Shown here: positions 9,786 through 17,833 of the stretch, piece by piece
Layout: each line of letters starts with the position of its first letter
Numbering within the stretch: position 1 is the stretch's first letter
Source: Rhodothermus marinus DSM 4252
GTDB lineage: Bacteria > Bacteroidota > Rhodothermia > Rhodothermales > Rhodothermaceae
Assembly: GCF_000024845.1 (NCBI RefSeq)
Contig: NC_013501.1
Coordinates: forward strand, 1,430,001-1,494,000
DNA: 64,000 nt
Reading direction: 5' to 3'
Program-made: the position numbers and the translations under genes
Notes under the pieces: model-generated
Database searches by the model: none
Told to the model about the DNA's origin: nothing
What the model saw: only the letters and a program-made list of their open reading frames with translations

Positions 9786-10238
9786 TTAGTTTCCGGGGCT
9801 GCTATGGCGGTCGCGAAGCCGTGCTACCAGACGTTCGGCTTCGGGCCAGTCGGTGTCGCGTAGCGTGTAGAGCATGTCTTCGAAGAACAGGTGGGTGCGG
9901 TCATAGTCACGGCGGACGCCCAGCAGCCGGCGTGGCGGCGGCCAACGTCCGGTCAGCACGTCCCAGATGCTGCGCAGCACGACCGTGTCGGCGTACAGGT
10001 GCAGTTCGGCCGGCGTCTGCTGCATCCAGTAGCCGGTCCAGCCCAGCGCGACCAGCACGGCCAGCGGCAGCCCCAGCGACAGCCAGAGGCCCAGTGGCTG
10101 CGTCTGCAACGCGCGCACCAGCAGCACCACGGCCAGCGCCAGCAGACAGGTCGCCAGCGGCCGCACCAGCGCCGTCCGAAACGCCCGCAGGTCGGGCGTC
10201 TGCGCGGGATGAAAGCGGCTGAAAAAGACAGCGTCCAT
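9786..10238 (-). CDS. small membrane protein, unknown function
   Basis: 150 aa. Two hydrophobic helices lie near residues 29-44 ([18 protein letters not shown]) and 49-68 ([20 protein letters not shown]). They are followed by a cytoplasmic-looking domain of about 75 residues with a strand-rich pattern ([41 protein letters not shown]). The topology resembles small two-helix proteins with a PH-like C-terminal fold, but I cannot assign a family. It lies downstream of pruA with the pruA terminator ending about 10 bp before its start, so it may depend on read-through or on its own promoter. No good ribosome site is visible. Confidence 0.6.
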   Translation of the reverse strand: MDAVFFSRFHPAQTPDLRAFRTALVRPLATCLLALAVVLLVRALQTQPLGLWLSLGLPLAVLVALGWTGYWMQQTPAELHLYADTVVLRSIWDVLTGRWPPPRRLLGVRRDYDRTHLFFEDMLYTLRDTDWPEAERLVARLRDRHSSPGN

Positions 10239-10247
10239 GATGGCACG

Positions 10248-10282
10248 AAAAAAGCCCGGCCGGCGGGAACCGGCCGGGCTTT
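10248..10282 (-). terminator. rho-independent terminator of pruA
   Basis: A perfect 13-bp stem (AAAGCCCGGCCGG / CCGGCCGGGCTTT) with a 6-base loop, followed on the minus strand by a T-run continuous with the stem end, begins 5 bp after the pruA stop. Confidence 0.93.
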
Positions 10283-10287
10283 GGCAT

Positions 10288-11958
10288 TCAGGACGATACG
10301 CTCGTGGCCTGGTCGGCCGGGACCTCGACGTCCGGCTCCAGATAGGGGTACTTGAAGTGCCGCGGCGGCACGAACGTCTCCTTGATGGCCCGGGGCGAGA
10401 CCCAGCGCAGCAGGTTCAGCTGCGAACCGGCCTTGTCGTTCGTGCCCGAGGCACGCGCGCCGCCGAAAGGCTGCTGCGCCACGATAGCGCCCGTCGGCTT
10501 GTCGTTGATGTAGAAGTTGCCCGCGGCATCGACCAGCCGTTCGGTGGCCAGCTGGATGGCCTTCCGATCCTGGGCGAAGATCGCGCCGGTCAGCGCGTAG
10601 GGCGAGGTGTTGTTCACCAGGTCCAGCGTTTCCTCGAAACGCGCTTCGGGGTAGACGTAGATCGACACGACCGGCCCGAAGATCTCCTCGCACATTGTGC
10701 GATGCTTCGGATCGGTCACCTCCAGCACGGTCGGCTCGATGAAGTAGCCTTCCCTGTCCGAGTAATTGCCGCCGTAGAGGACCTTCACGTTCGGGTTCTG
10801 CTTGGCCTCCTCGATGTAGCCGACAATCTTGTCGAAGGCCTTCTTGTCGATGACCGCGTTGATGAAGTTCGTGAAGTCCTCGACCGTGCCCATTTTCACC
10901 TCGCGGAGCTGGTCGAGCAGCGACTCGCGAATGCGCGGCCAGAGCGTATCGGGCAGATAGACGCGCGAGGCGGCCGAGCACTTCTGGCCCTGATATTCGA
11001 AGCTACCGCGCACGATGGCCGTGGCGACGGCTTCGGGGTCGGCCGAGACGTGGGCCACGATGAAGTCCTTGCCGCCGGTTTCGCCGACGATGCGCGGGTA
11101 GGCCCGGTAGCGGTCGATGTTTGCGCCGATGGTGCGCCACATGCGGCGGAACGTTTCGGTCGAGCCCGTAAAGTGCAGGCCCGCCAGGTGCGGCGAGGCG
11201 AACACCGTGTCGCCCACGTCGGGACCGTGGCCCGGCACCATGTTGATGACACCGGGCGGCAGACCGGCCTCTTCCAGCAGCTTGTAGAGGAAGTAAGCCG
11301 AGTAGACGGCCGTGGTGGCCGGTTTCCACACGACCGTGTTGCCCATGAGGGCGGGTGCGGTGGGGAGGTTGCCCTGGATGGAGGTGAAATTGAAGGGGGT
11401 GACGGCGAAGACGAAGCCCTCCAGCGGCCGGTACTCCATGCGGTTCCAGACGCCCGGCGCATTCAGCGGCTGATCCTGGTAGATGCGTGCCATGAAGTAG
11501 ACGTTGAAGCGCCAGAAGTCGGCCAGTTCGCAGGCCGCATCGATTTCGGCCTGGTGGACGTTTTTGCTCTGGCCGAGCATGGTGGCCGCGTTGAGCGTGT
11601 CGCGCCAGGGGCCGGAGAGCAGTTCGGCCGCCTTCAGGAAGATGGCCGCCCGTTCGGTCCAGGGCGTGCGGGCCCATTCCTCGCGGGCTTTCAGAGCCGC
11701 CTCGATGGCCATTTCGGCTTCGCGTGGACCGCCCAGATGCACCGTGCCCAGCGAGTGGGTCAGTTCATGGGGCGGATGGAGCGTTTCAACGCGGTCGGTG
11801 GCGATTTCCCGGCCGCCGATGATCGGTTTGATCTCGACCGTCTCGCGTTTCAGTTCTTGCAAGCGCTTCCGGAGCGAGGTGCGCTCCGGCGTTCCGGGGG
11901 CGTAGCTCCGTACCGGCTCGTTTTGCGGGACGGGAGGGAAGGGGATCGCGTTATGCAT
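10288..11958 (-). CDS. pruA: L-glutamate gamma-semialdehyde (1-pyrroline-5-carboxylate) dehydrogenase
   Basis: 556 aa NAD+-dependent aldehyde dehydrogenase that oxidises glutamate semialdehyde to glutamate, the second step of proline breakdown. It is the long ALDH4-like monofunctional form rather than the PutA fusion. Seen: FAVTPFNFTSIQGNLPTAPAL in the cofactor domain, FTGSTETFRRMW, the general-base region ETGGKDF, and the catalytic cysteine in YQGQKCSAASR. The start is the ATG at 11958, with GAGGA a few bases upstream. A longer in-frame start near 12129 is rejected because it would lie inside the tRNA-Leu gene. No proline dehydrogenase gene is beside it. It supplies glutamate, as does gltBD elsewhere in the window. 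Confidence 0.95.
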   Translation of the reverse strand: MHNAIPFPPVPQNEPVRSYAPGTPERTSLRKRLQELKRETVEIKPIIGGREIATDRVETLHPPHELTHSLGTVHLGGPREAEMAIEAALKAREEWARTPWTERAAIFLKAAELLSGPWRDTLNAATMLGQSKNVHQAEIDAACELADFWRFNVYFMARIYQDQPLNAPGVWNRMEYRPLEGFVFAVTPFNFTSIQGNLPTAPALMGNTVVWKPATTAVYSAYFLYKLLEEAGLPPGVINMVPGHGPDVGDTVFASPHLAGLHFTGSTETFRRMWRTIGANIDRYRAYPRIVGETGGKDFIVAHVSADPEAVATAIVRGSFEYQGQKCSAASRVYLPDTLWPRIRESLLDQLREVKMGTVEDFTNFINAVIDKKAFDKIVGYIEEAKQNPNVKVLYGGNYSDREGYFIEPTVLEVTDPKHRTMCEEIFGPVVSIYVYPEARFEETLDLVNNTSPYALTGAIFAQDRKAIQLATERLVDAAGNFYINDKPTGAIVAQQPFGGARASGTNDKAGSQLNLLRWVSPRAIKETFVPPRHFKYPYLEPDVEVPADQATSVSS

Positions 11959-12001
11959 GGGTCCTCGGTGTCTGGTTGGCGAAAAAACCGATCCGAATGC
12001 A

Positions 12002-12024
12002 CCGGACCCACCTTCGGGGTCCGG
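12002..12024 (-). promoter_or_regulatory. hairpin in the pruA leader
   Basis: An 8-bp perfect stem CCGGACCC / GGGTCCGG with a 7-base loop lies 44-66 bp upstream of the pruA start. On the minus strand a run of six T follows about 12 bases later, too far for a classical terminator. It may be a leader structure or attenuator; that is speculative. Confidence 0.3.
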
Positions 12025-12103
12025 CGTTGAAAGAACGCCCTGGCCGGAGGGGTTGTTTTCGGGATTGTGGGAAAGGAACGCGTTGGTTAACTTTTCGCGC
12101 GGC

Positions 12104-12190
12104 GGGGAGGTGGTGGAATCGGTAGACACACGGCACTTAAAATGCCGTGGGCCTGAAAGGCCCGTGCGGGTTCGAGTCCCGCCCTCCCCA
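12104..12190 (+). tRNA. tRNA-Leu (anticodon UAA)
   Basis: 87 nt with a 7-bp acceptor stem (GGGGAGG / CCTCCCC), D arm GTG...CAC, anticodon stem CGGCA/TGCCG with loop CTTAAAA (anticodon TAA), a long paired variable arm (GGGCC...GGCCC) typical of class II tRNAs, and T arm GCGGG TTCGAGT CCCGC. Discriminator base A. The 3' CCA is not encoded. An IS1595 element starts 12 bp after its end. Confidence 0.97.
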
Positions 12191-12193
12191 CAA

Positions 12194-12201
12194 ATAATCT
12201 G
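12194..12201. repeat. left target-site duplication of the IS1595 element (ATAATCTG)
   Basis: 8-bp direct repeat ATAATCTG, identical to bases 13111-13118 on the other side of the insertion. Eight bases is the expected duplication size for this family. Confidence 0.95.
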
Positions 12202-12227
12202 GGTGATTGCTTAATAGGTTCCACCTT
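12202..12227 (+). repeat. left terminal inverted repeat of the IS
   Basis: Begins GGTGATTGCTTAATAGG and ends TTCCACCTT. Pairs with the right end at 22 of 26 positions; mismatches fall at one central base and one 3-base block. Confidence 0.93.
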
Positions 12228-12261
12228 GTTAAATTCCCCAAGCCATCCATAAGGTGGGATC

Positions 12262-13101
12262 ATGAAGCTGAGTGAACTGGCCGCGCTGGCCGCCGACGAG
12301 CAAAAAGCCGAAGCCTTCCTGCAAAGCCGCGGCCTGCTGCCGCGCTTCACCCACTGCCCCTACTGCAAAAGCGAACACCTCGGCCGCGTGCGGCGGCGCT
12401 TTTACAAATGCTATCGGTGCCGCCGCGAATGGAGCCCCCGCAAGGGTTCGCTCCTGGAGGGTTTGCGCCTGCCGCTGGGCAAGTTTCTGCTGGCCTTGAA
12501 GCTATTTGAACTGGAAGTGTCGGCCCGGCGTGCGGCTCGTGAGCTTGGCCTGGCCTACAACACGGTGCATCGGTTGTTTCTGTTGTTTCGGGAGCGGATC
12601 TATCAGTCCAGCAGCCAGGAAGCCCAGCTTTCGGGCGAAATCGAGATGGACGAGAGCTACTTTGGGGGTCGTCGTCGGGGCAGGCGGGGACGTGGGGCTG
12701 TGGGCAAGCTGCCGGTGTTTGGGATTCTGGAGCGGGGTGGCAAAGTAAAGGTAGAAGTGGTGCCGGACGTGCGGGCCGAGACGTTGCTGCGGGAGGCGAT
12801 TCGGAAGGTCCGACGGGGCAGTTTGATCTACACGGATCGGTTTCGGAGCTACGATGGGCTGGTGTGCTATGGGTTTCGGCATGAGCGGATTGATCACGGG
12901 CAGCGTTTTGCCAACGGGAAGGTGTACATCAACGGGATTGAGGGTTTTTGGAGCTATGCGAAGGAGCGTTTGCTGAAGTATCATGGGTTGTCGGCCCTGT
13001 GGTTTCCGTTGTACTTGAAGGAATTGGAGTTTCGATACAATCATCGGAAGGAGGATTTGTTTGAGAAACTGCTGGAAGTGCTAAAAGGTGGAATGAATTG
13101 A
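12262..13101 (+). CDS. IS1595-family (ISXO2-like) transposase
   Basis: 279 aa. The N-terminal zinc ribbon (CPYC ... CYRC, residues about 32-55) is characteristic of IS1595. The ISXO2-like DDE/DDN catalytic domain follows with EIEMDESYFGG (first Asp), LIYTDRFRSYDG (second Asp) and KVYINGIEGFWSYAKERL near the third position. The C-terminus ELEFRYNHR is conserved in the family. The frame is uninterrupted from an ATG 60 bp inside the left end to a stop located within the right inverted repeat. It moves the element by cut-and-paste or copy mechanisms. No passenger gene is carried. Confidence 0.96.
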   Translation: MKLSELAALAADEQKAEAFLQSRGLLPRFTHCPYCKSEHLGRVRRRFYKCYRCRREWSPRKGSLLEGLRLPLGKFLLALKLFELEVSARRAARELGLAYNTVHRLFLLFRERIYQSSSQEAQLSGEIEMDESYFGGRRRGRRGRGAVGKLPVFGILERGGKVKVEVVPDVRAETLLREAIRKVRRGSLIYTDRFRSYDGLVCYGFRHERIDHGQRFANGKVYINGIEGFWSYAKERLLKYHGLSALWFPLYLKELEFRYNHRKEDLFEKLLEVLKGGMN

Positions 13102-13110
13102 GCAATCACC
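13085..13110 (-). repeat. right terminal inverted repeat of the IS
   Basis: Reverse complement of the left end with 22 of 26 matches. It contains the transposase stop codon. Confidence 0.93.
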
Positions 13111-13118
13111 ATAATCTG
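13111..13118. repeat. right target-site duplication of the IS1595 element (ATAATCTG)
   Basis: Exact copy of bases 12194-12201. Confidence 0.95.
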
Positions 13119-13328
13119 CATATCTTTTTGCCTGACAGTACCTCAGGACAATTGTGGGTGAAAACCGCGGCGTAATCAACGCACTCTTTTCGTTCCGATC
13201 AGATTAATCCGGGGATGTCCGTCTCTGTCGCGTTGTTTTCATCGCCGAGAGTCTGTGACGCTTCAGGAACGTAATTTCTTGCCGGGGAGTTTGGGAGGCG
13301 CCTACAGAAAGCGTTTGTTCTGTTGCCC

Positions 13329-13904
13329 ATGAAGCCAGAAGTTACAACGCCCGAACCGGAGCTGCGGCCGAAATCGCGGGCCGAAGTGGAAGCTGCGCTG
13401 CAGGCCAAGGCGCAGGAAATCGAAGCCGATCTGGAGGCGCTCCAGGAAGAGGTGCGTCAGCTGGGACGGTCGTTTCGGGCAGCGCTCTGGAACCATCCGC
13501 TGGTCAGCGTCGGCGGTAGTCTGGTCGCCGGTTTGCTGGTCGGCTGGGTGCTGGGAGGGCTGGGACGTCGGCGTCGGCCGCGACTGTCGAAGACGCATCG
13601 GGCCCTGGTGTCGGCCTACCTGGAGGCTCTTGTCGCCGAAGCCCGTAAGGCGGTGCGGCGTGGACGCGACCCGGAGCAGGCGATCCGAAAGGCGCTCGAG
13701 GAGCGCGTGCCGCTCATCATCGTGCAGGAAAACGACAACACCTCCGAAAAGGGAGTGCTGCGGTCGATCGGCGGAGCCGTGCTGGGACTGGTCGGCAGCG
13801 CCGTGAGCGTGGCGCTCAGCCGTGTGTTGGCCGATGCGCTGCTGGATGCGTTTGCCGCAGGACAGCAAACCGAATCGGCTGAAACGGAGGTTTCGGAGGC
13901 CTGA
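13329..13904 (+). CDS. membrane-anchored coiled-coil protein, unknown function
   Basis: 191 aa from the ATG at 13329; a TTG two codons earlier is possible. Residues about 15-55 form a charged helix likely to coil (RAEVEAALQAKAQEIEADLE). It is followed by a glycine-rich membrane segment (HPLVSVGGSLVAGLLVGWVLGG) ending in a basic cluster GRRRRPRL, like the C-terminal anchor of DUF883/ElaB proteins. A second hydrophobic glycine-rich segment lies near the end (SIGGAVLGLVGSAVSVALSR). Two membrane passes and a soluble helical middle are likely. No close family recognised. It precedes adk by 126 bp but has no obvious functional link to it. Confidence 0.7.
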   Translation: MKPEVTTPEPELRPKSRAEVEAALQAKAQEIEADLEALQEEVRQLGRSFRAALWNHPLVSVGGSLVAGLLVGWVLGGLGRRRRPRLSKTHRALVSAYLEALVAEARKAVRRGRDPEQAIRKALEERVPLIIVQENDNTSEKGVLRSIGGAVLGLVGSAVSVALSRVLADALLDAFAAGQQTESAETEVSEA

Positions 13905-13962
13905 GGCGCGTTCTTCATCTCATTCTCGGCAAACGGGCGTGGCCCTTCCCGGTGCCGGTTCA

Positions 13963-13970
13963 TAAGTTTA
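13963..13970 (+). promoter_or_regulatory. candidate Bacteroidetes-type -7 element for adk (TAAGTTTA)
   Basis: Seven of eight positions fit TAnnTTTG. It lies 60 bp upstream of the adk start, just before two short hairpins. No clear -33 TTG is present. Confidence 0.3.
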
Positions 13971-13978
13971 ATCGAACC

Positions 13979-14015
13979 GCTTCCGAAAGGAAGCTCGGTT
14001 GTTCCGCCGGAACAA
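13979..14015 (+). promoter_or_regulatory. two tandem hairpins in the adk leader
   Basis: Stem GCTTCC/GGAAGC capped by a GAAA tetraloop (13979-13994) is followed four bases later by TTGTTCC/GGAACAA with a 3-base loop (13999-14015). Both are perfect and lie 16-52 bp before the adk start codon. A post-transcriptional or stability role is possible. Confidence 0.4.
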
Positions 14016-14030
14016 GCCCGAAGACGAACC

Positions 14031-14678
14031 ATGCGCATTGTGTTCATGGGGCCGCCCGGCGCCGGTAAGGGCACTCAGGCCAGACGGCTGGCCGCGGCCT
14101 ACGGGCTGCGCCATATTTCAACCGGCGACCTGATTCGCGCGGCCATCCAGGAGGGGACCCCCCTGGGAAAAAAGGCGCAGCCCTACATCGAAAAAGGCCA
14201 GCTGGTGCCGGATGAACTGGTCTGGGAACTCGCCAAAGCAGCGCTGGCCGAAAACCACTACGATCACTTCGTGCTGGACGGATTTCCCCGGACGATCCGT
14301 CAGGCCGAATGGCTGGACGCGCTGCTGGAGCAACAGGGGCGACCGCTCCAGATCGTGCTGAATCTGATCGTACCGGACGATCTGATCGTCGAGCGGCTTT
14401 CGCGCCGGCGCGTGCACAAGCTCACGGGGGAAAATTATCATCTGGATTTCAATCCGCCGCCGCCGGACGTGGATCCTTCGCTGATCATTCAGCGTCCTGA
14501 CGATCGTCCGGAGGCGATCCGGCGCCGTCTGGAGGTGTACCGCACGACGCACGAGCCGCTCGAGCAGTACTACCGGCAGCGCGGGCTGCTGGTCGACGTG
14601 GACGGCGTCGGCTCGATGGACGAGGTGTTTGCCCGGATTCAGGAGGTGCTTCGCCGTCAGGGTGTACTGGTGGAATAG
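14031..14678 (+). CDS. adk: adenylate kinase
   Basis: 215 aa cytoplasmic enzyme interconverting ATP + AMP and 2 ADP. The P-loop GPPGAGKGTQ is at residues 7-16, then ISTGDLIRAA for AMP binding and LDGFPRTIRQAEWLD. It has a full-length LID domain (RRVHKLTGENYHLDFNPP) that lacks the four zinc cysteines found in Gram-positive enzymes, as in proteobacterial types, then QRPDDRPEAIRRRL. It abuts the prenyl synthase gene with no gap (stop TAG, then ATG), so the two are translationally coupled and probably head a transcript with HPr and Enzyme I. Confidence 0.98.
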   Translation: MRIVFMGPPGAGKGTQARRLAAAYGLRHISTGDLIRAAIQEGTPLGKKAQPYIEKGQLVPDELVWELAKAALAENHYDHFVLDGFPRTIRQAEWLDALLEQQGRPLQIVLNLIVPDDLIVERLSRRRVHKLTGENYHLDFNPPPPDVDPSLIIQRPDDRPEAIRRRLEVYRTTHEPLEQYYRQRGLLVDVDGVGSMDEVFARIQEVLRRQGVLVE

Positions 14679-15671
14679 ATGGAGGTCACGCGCCAGGAGG
14701 CTGCTGCGCAGGTGGCCCGACTGCGCCGGCTCGTGGAGCAGGCGCTGCCCGGTCTGGTCGAGGCCACGCGCGAGCCGGCCGAACTCTACGAACCCGTTCG
14801 CTACGTGCTGAGCGGTACGGGCAAGCGCATGCGCCCGGTACTGCTCATGCTGGCGGCCGAACTCTACGGCCGACCGGCCGAGTCGGTGCTTCCGGCCGCG
14901 CTGGCCGTCGAGGTCTTCCATGCCTTCACGCTCGTGCACGACGACATCATGGACCATGCGGCCGAGCGCCGGGGCCGGCCGACGGTCCACGTGCAATGGG
15001 ACGAGGCCACCGCGCTGCTCTGCGGCGACTACCTGATGGGCCTTTCCTATGCGCTGCTGGGGCAGGTAGAAAATGCCCCGCTGGCGCGCGTGCTGGCCAT
15101 GTTTCACCGCATGGTGGAACGCCTCTGCGAAGGCCAGGCGCTCGACAAAGCCTTCGAGACGCGCGCGCATGTCTCCGTGGCCGAATATCTGCAGATGGTG
15201 GACGGCAAAACGAGCGCGCTGCTGGAGCTGTGCCTGCAGCTGGGCGGACTGCTGGGCGGTGCCGGCGAAGCCGACCTGCAGGCGCTCGAGCAACTGGGGC
15301 GCAACCTGGGGCGGGCCTTTCAGATTCAGGATGATCTGCTGGATCTGACCGCCACCTCTCCGCAGTGGGGCAAGCCCATCGGTGCGGATCTGATGGAAGG
15401 GAAAAAGACGTTCCCCGTGCTGGCCGCCCTCGAACAGGCCAGCGATGGCGAACGCGTCTGGTTCGAGGAGCGTTTACGGCGGAGGTTTCGTCCCGAGGAG
15501 GTGCCGGAGGCGCGGCAGCGCCTGGAGCGGCTGGGCGGGCTGGAAGCGGCCCGCCGGGCGGTCGATCGCTATCTGCAGGAGGCCCGGGCCGCGCTGGCGC
15601 AGTTGCCCGATCGTCCGCCGGCACAGGCCCTGGCCTGGTTCCTCGACCAGCTGGCGCAGCGTCGTCACTGA
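14679..15671 (+). CDS. polyprenyl (geranylgeranyl/farnesyl-type) diphosphate synthase
   Basis: 330 aa. It condenses isopentenyl diphosphate onto an allylic diphosphate to make a linear trans-prenyl chain for quinones, carotenoids or membrane lipids. Seen: GTGKRMRPVLLML with the substrate-binding lysine/arginines, the first aspartate-rich motif DDIMD (residues 88-92) with HDD context, and the second QIQDDLLDLTA (218-222), then the KKTFPVL region. The short DDxxD spacing and lack of inserted residues fit a bacterial enzyme. Chain length cannot be set by eye; residues before the first motif (VFHAFTLV) suggest a medium or long product. It starts directly at the adk stop and ends 13 bp before HPr. 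Confidence 0.93.
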   Translation: MEVTRQEAAAQVARLRRLVEQALPGLVEATREPAELYEPVRYVLSGTGKRMRPVLLMLAAELYGRPAESVLPAALAVEVFHAFTLVHDDIMDHAAERRGRPTVHVQWDEATALLCGDYLMGLSYALLGQVENAPLARVLAMFHRMVERLCEGQALDKAFETRAHVSVAEYLQMVDGKTSALLELCLQLGGLLGGAGEADLQALEQLGRNLGRAFQIQDDLLDLTATSPQWGKPIGADLMEGKKTFPVLAALEQASDGERVWFEERLRRRFRPEEVPEARQRLERLGGLEAARRAVDRYLQEARAALAQLPDRPPAQALAWFLDQLAQRRH

Positions 15672-15684
15672 ATCGCTTCTGCCT

Positions 15685-15954
15685 ATGATCGTCCGAGAAG
15701 TCGTGGTCAAGAACAAATCCGGACTGCACACGCGACCGGCCTCGATGATCGTGCGCACGGCCTCGCGTTTCAAGTCGGATTTTTTTATCGAAAAGGACGG
15801 ATACGAAATCAACGGAAAGAGTATCATTGGCGTAATGACCCTGGCGGCAGAACCCGGCGCCCGGTTGAAGCTTATCTTTGATGGGGAGGACGAAGAGGAG
15901 GCGGCGGAGGCGATTGTCGCGTTGTTCGAGCAGGGCTTCGGGGAAATCGAATAG
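15685..15954 (+). CDS. ptsH: HPr, phosphocarrier protein of the PTS
   Basis: 89 aa. It carries phosphate from Enzyme I on the active-site histidine His15 (KSGLHTRPA). The regulatory serine Ser46 (NGKSIIGVMTLAA), the target of HPr kinase in Gram-positive and some other bacteria, is also present. The start ATG at 15685 gives the canonical numbering for both residues. Enzyme I follows 9 bp later with its AGGAGG ribosome site overlapping this stop codon. No sugar-specific Enzyme II lies in the window, so the pair could serve a remote permease or a purely regulatory (nitrogen-type) PTS. Confidence 0.97.
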   Translation: MIVREVVVKNKSGLHTRPASMIVRTASRFKSDFFIEKDGYEINGKSIIGVMTLAAEPGARLKLIFDGEDEEEAAEAIVALFEQGFGEIE

Positions 15955-15963
15955 GAGGCGGGC

Positions 15964-17796
15964 ATGGAGCAGCGATCGATCCAGGCGGAAGCGCAGGAAC
16001 GCATTTTTGTCGGGATCCCGGCCGCGCCGGGCATTGCGATCGGTCCGGCCTATCTGTTCAATAAGCGGGAGGTGGTGGTGGAAGCCCGGCGCATCTCGGA
16101 GGCCGAGGTGGCGGCCGAGCTGGAACGCTTCGAGCAGGCGGTGCAACGGGCCGAGCGCGACCTGGACAAGATCAGTTCGGTGGCCCGGGAAAAGCTCGGC
16201 GAGGAAAGCGCCTCGGTCTTCGAAGCGCAGCGCCTGATGTTGCGCGACGCATCGGTCTACGACCGGATCCGCGACTACATCCAGACGCATCGCTGCAATG
16301 CCGACTATGCCGTGGCGCACGTGCTGGACGAGCACATTCGCCGCCTGGAAGCCAGCAACAACGCCTACCTGCGCGAGCGCGTGGCCGATCTGATTGACGT
16401 CAAAGAACGGCTGATCCGGCATCTTCGTCGCGAAAAGCTGCTCTCGGCTGTCGATCCCGAGCACATCATCGTGGCCGAAAACCTTACGGCTGCCGATGTG
16501 GTGCTCTTCAGCCGCCGGGGCATTCTGGGCTGTGCCACCGACCATGGCGGACCCACTTCGCACGTGTCGATCATGGCGCGGGCGCTGGGCGTGCCCGCCG
16601 TGGTGAGTCTGCACGGCCTCTCGGACAGCGTGCAGACCGGCGATCTGATCATCCTCGACGGCATTCAGGGACGCGTCGTCGTCAACCCGCGCCCCGAAAC
16701 GCTGGCCCTGTACCGGACCCGCCAAGAGCGCTATCGCCGCCTGCTGCAGGACCAGCAGCACCTGATTCCGCTGCCGGCCGAAACGCTCGACGGCCATTGC
16801 TTCGTGCTACGCGCCAACCTGGAGCTGATCGAAGAACTGGATCTGCTGAAAAAATTCGGCGCCGAGGGTATTGGCCTGTTCCGGACCGAGGTGCTCTTTC
16901 TGATGCGGGGACCGCTGAACGTCTCCGAAGACTACCAGCTGCACGTGTACCGCCAGATCGTCGAGCGCGTCAAACCGAACCCGACTACGTTCCGGTTGCT
17001 CGACCTGGGCGGCGACAAGATGCTTCCGATCGCACACCGCGAGCACAACCCGTTTCTGGGCTGGCGCGGGCTGCGTGTGCTGCTGGACCGCCCCGAACTG
17101 CTGTTGCCGCAACTACGCGCGCTGCTGCGGGCCAGCGCCTACGGGCCGATTCGCATCCTGGTACCGATGGTCACGGCCTTGGACGAATACCGTCGGTTCC
17201 AGGAAGTGCTCGAAGACGTCAAGGCCGAACTGCGCGCGCGGGGCGAACCCTTCGACGAAGCGGTGCCGGTGGGGATCATGGTGGAAGTGCCTTCGGTAGC
17301 GCTCATGGCCGATCTGTTCGCCGAAGAAGTGGACTTCTTCTCGATCGGCACGAACGACCTGACGCAGTACACGCTGGCCGTCGATCGCGGTAACGACCTG
17401 GTGGCGCCACTTTACGAAGCGCTGCATCCGGCCGTGTTGCGTCTGGTCAAGCACACGATCGACGCCGGCCATCGGCACGGCATCCCGGTGAGTCTGTGCG
17501 GCGAACTGGCCGGCGATCCGCAGGCCACGCCGATCCTGGCCGGCATGGGACTGGACGAGTTCAGTGCGGCGCCGCCGTATCTGCCCGAGGTGAAGCGCGT
17601 CATCCGGGCCATGCAGTTCCGCGAAGCGCAGGAGCTGGCCGAACAGGCGCTTCAGTGCCGCACGGCTTCAGAGGTGACCGCACTGGTCAACGCGTGGTTG
17701 CAGGAGCATGGCTGTGGTCTGCTGCAGTACATGCAGGCCGACGAACCGACCGCCGGTAACGGCCGCGCAGAAGCTTCCAGTTTGCAGGAATCCTGA
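15964..17796 (+). CDS. ptsI: PTS Enzyme I (phosphoenolpyruvate-protein phosphotransferase)
   Basis: 610 aa. It takes phosphate from phosphoenolpyruvate and passes it to HPr. Order: N-terminal HPr-binding helical domain, swivelling phosphohistidine domain with GGPTSHVSIMARALGVPAVV (active His200), a linker, then the PEP-binding barrel with EGIGLFRTEVLFL, FRLLDLGGDKMLP, NPFLGWRGLRVLLD, VEVPSVALMAD and FFSIGTNDLTQYTLAVDR, and CGELAGDP carrying the catalytic cysteine. Length is slightly above the common 570-575 because of extensions at both ends. Follows HPr in the same operon as adk and the prenyl synthase. Confidence 0.98.
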   Translation: MEQRSIQAEAQERIFVGIPAAPGIAIGPAYLFNKREVVVEARRISEAEVAAELERFEQAVQRAERDLDKISSVAREKLGEESASVFEAQRLMLRDASVYDRIRDYIQTHRCNADYAVAHVLDEHIRRLEASNNAYLRERVADLIDVKERLIRHLRREKLLSAVDPEHIIVAENLTAADVVLFSRRGILGCATDHGGPTSHVSIMARALGVPAVVSLHGLSDSVQTGDLIILDGIQGRVVVNPRPETLALYRTRQERYRRLLQDQQHLIPLPAETLDGHCFVLRANLELIEELDLLKKFGAEGIGLFRTEVLFLMRGPLNVSEDYQLHVYRQIVERVKPNPTTFRLLDLGGDKMLPIAHREHNPFLGWRGLRVLLDRPELLLPQLRALLRASAYGPIRILVPMVTALDEYRRFQEVLEDVKAELRARGEPFDEAVPVGIMVEVPSVALMADLFAEEVDFFSIGTNDLTQYTLAVDRGNDLVAPLYEALHPAVLRLVKHTIDAGHRHGIPVSLCGELAGDPQATPILAGMGLDEFSAAPPYLPEVKRVIRAMQFREAQELAEQALQCRTASEVTALVNAWLQEHGCGLLQYMQADEPTAGNGRAEASSLQES

Positions 17797-17816
17797 CCAT
17801 TCCTCATAACCTGAAG

Positions 17817-17824
17817 TACATTGC
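17817..17824 (+). promoter_or_regulatory. candidate -7 element close to the isomerase start (TACATTGC)
   Basis: Resembles TAnnTTTG and ends only 9 bp before the ATG, which would give an almost leaderless mRNA. No ribosome site lies in between. Confidence 0.3.
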
Positions 17825-17833
17825 CGTAGTACC

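Larger units (their letters stand above)
12202..13110 (+). mobile_element. complete IS1595-family insertion sequence (909 bp)
   Basis: The element has terminal inverted repeats of 26 bp that match at 22 positions: left end 12202-12227 (GGTGATTGCT...TTCCACCTT), right end 13085-13110. It is flanked by a perfect 8-bp target duplication. It encodes a single transposase that ends inside the right repeat. All parts are intact, so it is probably recent and potentially active. It sits just downstream of tRNA-Leu, without damaging the tRNA. Confidence 0.95.

Noticed and set aside
11959..12129. 57-residue upstream extension of PruA
   Set aside because: It would begin inside tRNA-Leu; the ATG at 11958 has a good ribosome site and matches the family start.
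14947..16797. 616-aa minus-strand open frame opposite prenyl synthase, HPr and Enzyme I
   Set aside because: All three plus-strand genes are unmistakable; the antisense frame has no recognisable domain.
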